A DNA stretch of 14,567 bases, from NCBI GenBank assembly GCA_937899265.1, contig CALBPV010000014.1:1-14567 (forward strand). Direction: 5' to 3'. Each line of letters opens with the position of its first letter. The first letter of the stretch is position 1. This DNA is from an uncultured Bacteroidales bacterium (GTDB taxonomy: Bacteria > Bacteroidota > Bacteroidia > Bacteroidales > UBA3663). The position numbers and the translations under genes were made by a program. Positions 7,823 to 14,450 of this stretch are shown here, one piece after another. The notes beneath the pieces were generated by a model. The model did not search any database and was not told the DNA's origin. It was given only the letters and a program-made list of their open reading frames with translations.

Positions 7823-10800
7823 CTATTCCTTGTTAATACGTTGATTGATATATCGTTCGACGGCCTCCAAATAGAGGTCGAGACCCGACTGTCGGTTGTC
7901 GGGCGAAGTGAAGATGCCGCGGATGTAGATGTCTCCCTGACAGAACGCGATGTAGTCCTCGTCGCACTCGAAGAGACGCACCAGGCTGCCGACGGCTTCG
8001 GCATGCTGCTCCGCTTTGTGCTCGCCGGCCGTCATCTCTGCCCAGCGGGCATAGGCAACTGCACGGAAATACCAGCGCTCGGGGCTGGTCTCGGGCAGGC
8101 GGTCGAGCGAAGGAATGCTGTCCCACGTGGCGCGGAAGGATTCCTGAACCACCGGGTCGGAATATCGTCCGGTACGCTCGTAGCGGTCGTGTCCGATGGC
8201 ATTATGCACTACGTAGTAGTTCACTATGTTGGTGTTGGCAATGCGACGGGCAAAAGAAGCATCGTTGATAAACATCTGATAGTTGAAACTTTCGAGCAGG
8301 TCGGGCAGACGCGAAGGATGATATTTCTGTTCGAACTCGCGCGAATAGTCGGTCATGGAGAGAATCTGAATCATCGAGTCGGCTCTCTGGAGAGTCGCAT
8401 TCGACCCGATGCCGATAAGCATCTGAATTTGGTTGTAGAGCACAAAGTCGGCATTCACATATTTATATGCCTTGGGGGTCTGGCCGATGAGATTGCCCAG
8501 CGAATAGGACTTGCGGTTGCCTGCCTGAGTGAGGTCGATGTATGGAGCCAAAAGCGTTTCGTCATAATCGCGCTTCTTCATCTTCGACACAGCCACATAA
8601 TTGGCGGCCACAGGGCGAATCAGGTCATACCACTGTTCGGTCGAAGCCCGGTTCACATCGTGGGTCCAAAGATAATTCTCGTCGCCTCGACGACGGGGAG
8701 CATTGATGACCTCCTGACAGAGACGCACCTTCTCGTCCTCGCTGAGCTGGTCGGAATTCAAGAGCACGTAATAGTAGAAGGCGCCGTAGGTCAAAGCTCC
8801 GGTGTTGTTTCCGGAACGGAAGGACCGTACGATGGTTTCCTCGTCGGGAGCCTGGAGTGCACTGTACTGGAAGATAATCTGTACGCGGCGCAGGTAGTTC
8901 ATGGCGGTTTCCCATACCGAATCGTTGGGATTGTATCCCACCTCGTCGGCGGTCACGGAACGTGGGTCGCGTCCCTGACAAACCTCGCGGATGCGGTCGG
9001 CCATATCGCGGCTCTCGGGGGTGAAGTGTTCGATGGCGGTAGCTACGTCGAGCCAGGTGGCTACAGAATCGATGTAATACTCTGATGCCGTACGTATTTC
9101 GTTGTGCGAACGCAACCAGTTGACCACAGCTTCCGAACGGCTGCGGGCCAACGACATGTTATACTGATAACCGCCTTCAGGAGATGTGATGCCGAGCACG
9201 CCGATGGTGTCGATACGGTTCACACCGTAGGGAGCCCATCGTTCGTCACGACCCATGATGGCCGTAGCGGTCTGGCTCAGCGAGTCGAGCTGTAGGGCAT
9301 TCTCCCCCAAATCGGGCAAGATGACCGAACTGGCACGCTCGAAAGCCACATGCACTTCGTGGCGCACTTCCTGCACATCGTCGCTGCGGGATATGGGCTT
9401 ATAGTCTTCCTTCACATCCGACGTAGGCGAAATGAACGGCGGACAATCGGGAACGGCCGGCTGGATGGACAGCGAAATGAATCGCAGCGGGTTCATACGT
9501 GTACAGCCGCACGCATCGGTAGCGGTGTCTGCCGCCTGGAAATCGTGGAGCCAATAGACGTGTTTCAGCCGATAGTATATGTTGGGGTCGGGCATTACCC
9601 ACTGGGTCAACAGTGTGTCGCGAATGGCCAATTTGGAATCGAGGTAGAGGTCGGGGTTGGACACACGCATCTGATTGAATGCATGCGAGACTTTGGCCTC
9701 GTCGCGGTTCTCGTAACGCAGACGTACGCCTTGCTGTTCGGGACGAACCACCAAGACCGTACCGTCATCAACGAGTTTTTTGTAGTCTTCGACTTCCATC
9801 ACACGGCGGAACAGGCGATGGGAATACCAATATTCGGAGTATGTGGAAGGAACCTGACGTACCAGATAGCTGCGGGGTACGAACCCTTCCACAACAGCGT
9901 CCCAACGGCCCGGTTTCATCTTGCCTTCTTCCACATATTGCTGCACCTTGCGATAGGTCTCAAGCGAAACCTTCACAAAATGATAGGAACGATGGTCGAT
10001 GGTGTCGGGATATTCCGGATATTCGTCTCGCCGCAGTTGTTCCAACTCGGGGGACAGTGCCCAGAAGGAGTCGTATTTGCTCAGATAACGGGACAGCAGG
10101 TTGTAATCTATCTGCAACAGACAGGTGTCGGGAACCAGCTGCCGGTATTCGTCCTGCTGGGAAGCTTTGGCAAATTCGCGGAGGGTGCCCCGGCGATAAT
10201 ATTCCATCGTGTCGCGGCTCACATCCCACATGGAACGGCGCATCAGGCGATTCTGATACTTCTTGCCGGGGAATACGAAGGGCGAGAGGCGGAACTCTGC
10301 CGCATACGCACCGTCGCGATGGGACAAGAGACGATCGACCTCTTCGAGGGCAGGACGGTTGCCGAGATAGTCGCGGCCCACGCGTTTGTAATCCGAGAGG
10401 AAATCACAGGGCTCGATCAGACGTTCCACAACCATGCGTTTCGAACTCGGTCCCCTCACGTCAATGCGTTCTTGGAAAGTGAGTTCGTTGCCCAACTGGA
10501 TGGTGCTCTGCTGCAAATCGACCTGACGGGTCATACCCTTATAGACGTTGCCGATTTTGAGTTTGCCTGTATAGTACAGCGGACAGTCGGGAATGAAGTT
10601 GTTCGGCTCGAAGTTCTCTATCCACTCCACATCGAATTGTTCCTGGCGCAGGGGATCGACCACTACGATGAGGGAGAGGTAATAGATGTCTTGTGGCACC
10701 GGTCCCAGGTAGCTCCGCAGGGAAGCATCCATATTGTCCTTCAGTTTCTCCGCGATATTGTAGGCCTGCTCCGTGCTGTAGATTCCATATACGTTGGGTT

Positions 10801-11134
10801 GCAGGCAATAGCTGGCGTGATTGTCGTAGAAGGTGAAGAAGCCCTGCACCTTGGAGCGGTTCTCGCTGTTGCGGTAGTCGCGCATGATGATGTCTGCCCA
10901 AGGCTTGTAGGTCACATATACACGGGCGTCTTTGCTCACTAAAGGCAGGTTGTACCCCTTCTCCATGCCATTGTCGGTATCGACAATGCTCACGACTTTG
11001 CCGTCACGGTCTGCGGGATGGGTGGCATCGTAGATTTTGAAACTCTTGCCTTTGGGACGGGGCAAGACCTGTGCATCTGCCCTGTCGGGCTGTGCGAGGA
11101 GCAGCGTCAGTAATATGAGCAGAAAGTGTTTCAT
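7823..11134 (-). CDS. Large exported protein with a central OmpA-like domain
   Basis: Product of 1103 aa from the ATG at 11134. This start gives a compact signal peptide (MKHFLLILLTLLLAQPDRADA, cleavage after ADA) behind an A-rich leader; the ATG at 11155 would add seven residues. Residues about 20-590 match no family I know. They are rich in Tyr, Arg and acidic residues, with mixed strand/helix patterns. Residues about 593-758 look like an OmpA C-terminal domain: VHVAFERASSVILP, then IGVLGITSPEGGYQYN, LARSRSEAVVNWL, and a closing RRVQIIFQY. The usual TD of the peptidoglycan-binding loop is replaced by TSPEG, but Asn659 and Arg666 remain. Residues about 760-1103 appear helical, possibly TPR-like. 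A periplasmic peptidoglycan anchor for the neighbouring barrels is the natural inference. The gene lies 36 nt after the DUF3575 gene and 14 nt before the tandem-barrel gene. Confidence 0.82.
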   Translation of the reverse strand: MKHFLLILLTLLLAQPDRADAQVLPRPKGKSFKIYDATHPADRDGKVVSIVDTDNGMEKGYNLPLVSKDARVYVTYKPWADIIMRDYRNSENRSKVQGFFTFYDNHASYCLQPNVYGIYSTEQAYNIAEKLKDNMDASLRSYLGPVPQDIYYLSLIVVVDPLRQEQFDVEWIENFEPNNFIPDCPLYYTGKLKIGNVYKGMTRQVDLQQSTIQLGNELTFQERIDVRGPSSKRMVVERLIEPCDFLSDYKRVGRDYLGNRPALEEVDRLLSHRDGAYAAEFRLSPFVFPGKKYQNRLMRRSMWDVSRDTMEYYRRGTLREFAKASQQDEYRQLVPDTCLLQIDYNLLSRYLSKYDSFWALSPELEQLRRDEYPEYPDTIDHRSYHFVKVSLETYRKVQQYVEEGKMKPGRWDAVVEGFVPRSYLVRQVPSTYSEYWYSHRLFRRVMEVEDYKKLVDDGTVLVVRPEQQGVRLRYENRDEAKVSHAFNQMRVSNPDLYLDSKLAIRDTLLTQWVMPDPNIYYRLKHVYWLHDFQAADTATDACGCTRMNPLRFISLSIQPAVPDCPPFISPTSDVKEDYKPISRSDDVQEVRHEVHVAFERASSVILPDLGENALQLDSLSQTATAIMGRDERWAPYGVNRIDTIGVLGITSPEGGYQYNMSLARSRSEAVVNWLRSHNEIRTASEYYIDSVATWLDVATAIEHFTPESRDMADRIREVCQGRDPRSVTADEVGYNPNDSVWETAMNYLRRVQIIFQYSALQAPDEETIVRSFRSGNNTGALTYGAFYYYVLLNSDQLSEDEKVRLCQEVINAPRRRGDENYLWTHDVNRASTEQWYDLIRPVAANYVAVSKMKKRDYDETLLAPYIDLTQAGNRKSYSLGNLIGQTPKAYKYVNADFVLYNQIQMLIGIGSNATLQRADSMIQILSMTDYSREFEQKYHPSRLPDLLESFNYQMFINDASFARRIANTNIVNYYVVHNAIGHDRYERTGRYSDPVVQESFRATWDSIPSLDRLPETSPERWYFRAVAYARWAEMTAGEHKAEQHAEAVGSLVRLFECDEDYIAFCQGDIYIRGIFTSPDNRQSGLDLYLEAVERYINQRINKE

Positions 11135-11170
11135 ATTTTTCGTTTTTTCGGACATCCCGATAACGGAATG

Positions 11171-11779
11171 TTACAATATTAAATAAACCAGAGACAGGCC
11201 GGCGTTGGTGGGATGGAAATCGGCACGCGAACGGCGAGGGATATATACCTGAGTCCCCAGCTCTTCGTCTTCGAAGGTCACTTCTTCCCATCGTAAGAGG
11301 GGGCCGACGCCGGCATAGATGTCCAGCGACCAGCGTCTCGAAAGCTGGAAGCAGTAACCGATGTCAATCGACATCGGCATCGCTGTGCCGGCATATTTCA
11401 TCGGGCATTTCTCTGTGGCAAGGGCCGTCGGCGAGAATGCCATGTCCATCCCGCCGCCGTCCATTTCGAGTTCGTAACTTCCCACGCCTACCGACAAACC
11501 CCAATAGAGGCCGCGCAGCGGCTCGTGGCTGAACCAGTAACGCCAACTGAGTTGGGCTCCCGTGGCTTTCGTTTTCCGAATCCACGACTCTCCCATGGTC
11601 TGATAGAACGAGCCCGAGAGGGAGTGCTTCTCGTTGAGCACAAAGTCTGCACCCACATTGGCAGCCATCACTGTAAAGCCGGCCACATTCGTCCGTATGG
11701 CAAGGGCTTGGGCCTTTGCCTGTCTCATGCCTCCCGTCAGGAGCAGCACGGTCATAAGAACTGTCAACTTCTGTCTCAT
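11171..11779 (-). CDS. DUF3575-type outer-membrane barrel protein
   Basis: A 202-aa exported protein whose signal peptide ends in AKA-QA (about residue 24). Family features are the opening AIRTNVAGFTVMAANVGADF, the SLSGSFYQ strand, the central RYWF (80-83), a Gly-rich GLYWGLSVGVGSYE strand pair, and the hairpin DIGYCFQLSRRWSLDIYAGVGP (139-160). It ends in hydrophobic LVYLIL. The length fits an 8-stranded barrel. In Bacteroidales, DUF3575 genes often sit with OmpA-like/DUF3868 and fimbrial genes; here the OmpA-like partner is present but fimbrillins are absent. The start overlaps the upstream stop by 4 nt (ATGA), so translation is probably coupled. Family recognition is from pattern, not a search. 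Confidence 0.82.
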   Translation of the reverse strand: MRQKLTVLMTVLLLTGGMRQAKAQALAIRTNVAGFTVMAANVGADFVLNEKHSLSGSFYQTMGESWIRKTKATGAQLSWRYWFSHEPLRGLYWGLSVGVGSYELEMDGGGMDMAFSPTALATEKCPMKYAGTAMPMSIDIGYCFQLSRRWSLDIYAGVGPLLRWEEVTFEDEELGTQVYIPRRSRADFHPTNAGLSLVYLIL

Positions 11780-13881
11780 TCCTGTTCTATTATATAATAA
11801 GGTATGGTCATGATGGGCGTCGTGAAGTGAAGCTGTATCTTGACCGTTTTGCGTAATCTGCCGTCAGGCATCACTGTGGGTTGTTCATCGCCCCAATCGA
11901 CAAATTGTGCGGGGGTGAATGAATAGCCGACCGACTTCGAGAAGGCGTCGATGACCTGCTGACGGTCGATGTCGAAATTGCCGTCTTCGCCTCGCTTGGC
12001 CGTGATTTGCGGATACTGCTTGGCGGCTATCCACGGAGCTATGATGTCCTTCTGCGCTGCTTTGGCCAGTCGTTCCGATTCGCCGTCCTGCACGCTGTAG
12101 AGCACGGTGGCCTGGTAGCCGGCCACAAGGTTCACTTTCGCCGGATATTTCTTGTTCAGCACAAGGCGGTCGGTCTGGGGCACCTTGATCATGTCGGATG
12201 TCACGCCGTTGATGCCTTTGGCTTTGATTTGGGCGGCAATGTCGTCTGCCGTCACTTTGCGTTTGGCCAGACGTTCTTGGTTGCCGTCCCACTTCTCGCT
12301 GAAAGCCACTTCCTGTCCGTTCAGTCTGTCGTATAGGTCTCGTCCGAACTTGTCGAAACGGAAGTCGGCGCGGAAGAGCGCCAATACGTCATCCTCGTCA
12401 TAGTTGAGCTTCACCTGAGGATGCCACTCGATGTTCACCGAGTAGAGCGTGGGTTTGTTCATGTCCTCGTCCTTGACGGGCTCATAGACTCCCTGGGCCT
12501 TGCGAATCCAGAATTCTTTGAAGAGGTTGGGGTCGAGCTGTTCGCCCTGGATGTCGGTGAACAGTTTCACGATGTCCCTGCGGCGTATCGGATTTTCAAA
12601 CTTCGTGCGGTCTCCGCTGTTTTTCGCGTCGCGTCCGTAGATGACGGGAACCGACCCTCCGTGCTCGTCTCTGTATTTGCGGATGGCTGCCACCAGTTTG
12701 TTCTTCTTCACCAACGCGGCACCGCGACCCGACATTTGCACGCGGAAACGGATGGTCACATCCTCCGTTGTTGCCTCTTGCGTGAAGGTCTCCTGTCCGC
12801 GAACGATATGATACCCGATGCTGTATTCGTCGAGCTTTTTGATGGGGAACAGGCCTTCCGTATATTCGAAGAATCGGTCGGGGTCCATCTCGTAGCCCGT
12901 CTGTCTTTCGATTTCGGAAATGACCTGGCGTTTTGTTACGGGACTTTTGATATTTCCGTCTTTGTCGAGCTCATCGACTTCGACAAAGATGTTCGTGTTG
13001 AGTGAGAAATTCTCACGTATCGAGTCGGCCTGCCGGCTCATTTCTTTGTTGCGTGTAATGTTCACCTCGATGATTTCCTGACGCATCGTCCAGTATTTGC
13101 GACGGATGTCCGTCTTGCGGAAGGCCAAGGCGGCACGCAATGCCACCGCAGGACGCCATTTCTCCATTTGAGTATAGAGCGCCCCGAGCTTCATCCCCGC
13201 CTGGAATTGGAGGAAATACCGATTGTTGAAATTGTAGGCCGGAAAATCGTTGCCGAACGACAGACCGAAAGCCACGCTGCCCTTGTCGGCAATTTTGTCT
13301 TCGTCGCCGTACATGTCCAATGGGCTGTCAACTCCGTATGTCATGTAGTCGGCCCAAAGACCGGCGTATGCCCGCCCTTTTATCCATTCGGGATGCCCCT
13401 TCACCGACGACTCCTGTGCCTTCTGTCGGGAAGCTTTCGTTCGCTCCGCGCCGCGCAGCCAATCGACAATGGCCCCAAAGGGCCTGGCCAGGCCCTTTCG
13501 CTGCTGCGGCGGGTCGGACACCCGAAAGTGACGCCTGTACTCCATCCCGACGTTCAGCATCGGGAAATCTACTTTCGAGTTCAAGGAGTATCTGAGGTTC
13601 AACAACAACGAGGGTGACGATACCTTCAGCGGGTCGCCAAGATCGATTTCCAAACCTGCGTTGGGCATCAGAAACGCCCAATCCACCAAGTCGGTCTCCC
13701 AACTCAGACGTTCCGAGGCTTTGATAACGGTGTCATTGTCGGCCGGTTCTGCTGTTTTGTAGGTTGTACCTCGTGTCACCCCCGCATGAAGATGAAAACA
13801 TGCCGTCGTCAACAGAAGGACCGCTCCTAAAACTTGAACTTTGAACTTTGAACTTTGAACTTCTTGAGTTTGCGCTTTCAT
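11776..13881 (-). CDS. Exported protein: DUF3575-like N-terminal part plus repetitive C-terminal part
   Basis: Product of 701 aa, first gene of the operon. The start is constrained: an in-frame TAA lies 9 nt upstream and the next Met is residue 72. The hydrophobic core VLGAVLLLTTACFHLHA (17-33) would be cleaved after residue 33. Its n-region (QSSKFKVQ, 9-16) is encoded by a 7-bp tandem repeat. Residues about 60-255 resemble DUF3575 (WAFLMPNAGLEIDLG, LLLNLRYSL, NVGMEYRRHF, YAGLWADYMTYG, LQFQAGMKLGALY). Residues about 265-695 are soluble-looking with repeated helix-loop-strand blocks at 316, 432 and 637, and weaker ones at 391, 493 and 542. No catalytic motif is visible. It may be an outer-membrane barrel with a repetitive periplasmic or surface domain. 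It overlaps the DUF3575 gene by 4 nt. Confidence 0.82.
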   Translation of the reverse strand: MKAQTQEVQSSKFKVQVLGAVLLLTTACFHLHAGVTRGTTYKTAEPADNDTVIKASERLSWETDLVDWAFLMPNAGLEIDLGDPLKVSSPSLLLNLRYSLNSKVDFPMLNVGMEYRRHFRVSDPPQQRKGLARPFGAIVDWLRGAERTKASRQKAQESSVKGHPEWIKGRAYAGLWADYMTYGVDSPLDMYGDEDKIADKGSVAFGLSFGNDFPAYNFNNRYFLQFQAGMKLGALYTQMEKWRPAVALRAALAFRKTDIRRKYWTMRQEIIEVNITRNKEMSRQADSIRENFSLNTNIFVEVDELDKDGNIKSPVTKRQVISEIERQTGYEMDPDRFFEYTEGLFPIKKLDEYSIGYHIVRGQETFTQEATTEDVTIRFRVQMSGRGAALVKKNKLVAAIRKYRDEHGGSVPVIYGRDAKNSGDRTKFENPIRRRDIVKLFTDIQGEQLDPNLFKEFWIRKAQGVYEPVKDEDMNKPTLYSVNIEWHPQVKLNYDEDDVLALFRADFRFDKFGRDLYDRLNGQEVAFSEKWDGNQERLAKRKVTADDIAAQIKAKGINGVTSDMIKVPQTDRLVLNKKYPAKVNLVAGYQATVLYSVQDGESERLAKAAQKDIIAPWIAAKQYPQITAKRGEDGNFDIDRQQVIDAFSKSVGYSFTPAQFVDWGDEQPTVMPDGRLRKTVKIQLHFTTPIMTIPYYIIEQE
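13834..13861 (-). repeat. Four perfect heptamers inside the signal-peptide codons
   Basis: Read on the minus strand, AGTTCAA occurs four times without a mismatch and covers nucleotides 21-48 of the 701-aa gene. A change of one unit alters the frame. With three copies the frame reads AAG TTT TAG and stops at codon 16. With five copies it runs into a TGA about 35 codons later. Only 4 (or 1, 7...) copies keep the gene open. Related heptamers occur in two nearby intergenic arrays. Confidence 0.9.
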
Positions 13882-13901
13882 AAACGTTTATATTGCGAGG
13901 G

Positions 13902-13933
13902 CAAATATCGCGCAATTTTTTGAAATTTCCAAA
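13902..13933 (-). promoter_or_regulatory. Promoter of the four-gene envelope operon
   Basis: On the minus strand, TTTG (13930-13933) is followed after exactly 20 nt by GATATTTG (13902-13909), one mismatch from TAnnTTTG. The start site would fall near 13896-13899, giving a leader of about 15-18 nt with no Shine-Dalgarno before the ATG at 13881. The surrounding DNA is very AT-rich. No other promoter-like pair was found between here and the terminator at 4097. Confidence 0.6.
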
Positions 13934-13981
13934 TTTTTGTGTGCAAAATTTGAAAAAATAATATGATTTTGCCAAAAAACA

Positions 13982-13992
13982 GCGTAATACGC
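13982..13992. promoter_or_regulatory. Operator-like palindrome upstream of the operon promoter
   Basis: GCGTA-A-TACGC is a perfect 5-1-5 inverted repeat about 50 nt upstream of the -33 element. Direct copies of GTGCAAAAT lie on either side of it (13941-13949 and 14002-14010). This could be an activator or repressor site. No regulator gene is present in the window. Confidence 0.3.
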
Positions 13993-14020
13993 GGCAAAAA
14001 CGTGCAAAATACAACGTTTC

Positions 14021-14138
14021 TCGCCCCCTTCCCTTCAGGGGAGGGCTGGGGAGAGGCTGACCTTGAACCTTGAACCTTGAACCCTTAACCCTTAACCCTT
14101 AACCCTTAACCCAGAACCTTGAACCCTGAACCATGAAA
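14021..14138. repeat. Composite interspersed repeat 1: hairpin, G-rich core, eleven 7-bp units
   Basis: A C-rich/G-rich hairpin (CTTCCCT-TC-AGGGGAG, 14029-14044) overlaps the G-rich core AGGGGAGGGCTGGGGAGAGG (14037-14056). Eleven contiguous heptamers follow at 14062-14138: CTTGAAC three times, CCTTAAC four times, then CCAGAAC, CTTGAAC, CCTGAAC and CATGAAA. The phase never slips, so this is a true tandem array that has diverged. The last unit touches the tRNA terminator. The tandem G runs could form a G-quadruplex. Confidence 0.8.
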
Positions 14139-14179
14139 AACGAGAGCCACAAGAACATTCTGAGTTCTTTGCAGCTCTC
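14136..14179 (-). terminator. Intrinsic terminator of the tRNA-Ser transcript
   Basis: Minus strand: GAGAGC and AAGAAC pair with GTTCTT and GCTCTC as two stacked 6-bp stems separated by a small internal loop (TGCA/GTG), with a 7-nt apical loop. G and five T residues follow. It begins 18 nt past the tRNA 3' end. Confidence 0.75.
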
Positions 14180-14197
14180 TACAAACCAAATTCCCTG

Positions 14198-14286
14198 CGG
14201 AAAGACAGGGATTCGAACCCTGGAAGCAGTGTGACCCGCTTGCCGCATTTCGAGTGCGGTCCGATCGACCACTCCGGCATCTTTCC
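14198..14286 (-). tRNA. tRNA-Ser (anticodon CGA)
   Basis: An 89-nt class II tRNA. Acceptor arm GGAAAGA (14280-14286) pairs with TCTTTCC (14199-14205), with discriminator G at 14198; a full CCA end is not encoded. The anticodon stem CCGCA/TGCGG encloses CTCGAAA, so the anticodon is CGA (14250-14252), reading UCG. A long variable arm typical of serine tRNAs follows. The T arm is CAGGG-TTCGAAT-CCCTG. It has its own promoter and terminator and appears to be a single-gene unit. Confidence 0.97.
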
Positions 14287-14304
14287 AATGTTCCGTGCGG
14301 ATTT

Positions 14305-14326
14305 GGCGCTCTTCGGTTCGAGCGCC
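14305..14326 (-). other. Hairpin in the tRNA-Ser precursor leader
   Basis: GGCGCTC and GAGCGCC form a perfect 7-bp stem with an 8-nt loop, between the tRNA promoter and the mature 5' end. The predicted start site is at or next to the first stem base, so the primary transcript would begin with this hairpin. It may protect the 5' end or affect processing by RNase P. The role is inferred only. Confidence 0.5.
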
Positions 14327-14327
14327 G

Positions 14328-14359
14328 CAAAGATAGGCCAAATTCTTCAAAACACCAAA
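14328..14359 (-). promoter_or_regulatory. Promoter of tRNA-Ser
   Basis: Minus strand: TTTG (14356-14359), a 20-nt spacer, then TATCTTTG (14328-14335), a perfect match to TAnnTTTG. Spacing equals that of the envelope operon promoter. Transcription would start near 14322-14325, about 36-39 nt before the mature tRNA. Confidence 0.75.
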
Positions 14360-14450
14360 TCTTTCCCAACAAAAAGTTCAAAAAAACAAATTCTCCATCC
14401 CTTTGCTCCCTTTTTTGTTGCTTCGAGTTGTCAAAAAGTTACCGTACATT

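Noticed and set aside
9350..10942. Plus-strand reading frame of 530 codons, and similar long ones at 7841-9085 and 4293-5594
   Set aside because: Each lies fully antisense to a minus-strand gene with a signal peptide, coherent strand or domain pattern and tight operon spacing. They lack recognisable motifs and promoters. Long antisense frames are common opposite GC-rich codons.
13780..13881. The 701-aa protein as a lipoprotein, using Cys28
   Set aside because: The residues before Cys28 are TTA rather than a normal lipobox such as LSA or LTG. Cleavage after HLHA (residue 33) fits better, though a lipoprotein is not fully excluded.
14083..14110. CCCTTAA repeats resembling eukaryotic telomere DNA
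   Set aside because: The 7-bp unit occurs only about four times inside a mixed, diverged heptamer array beside a bacterial tRNA. It belongs to the interspersed repeat, not a telomere.
14099..14381. Small minus-strand reading frames across the tRNA
   Set aside because: They translate the tRNA-Ser, its leader and its terminator, and have no coding character.
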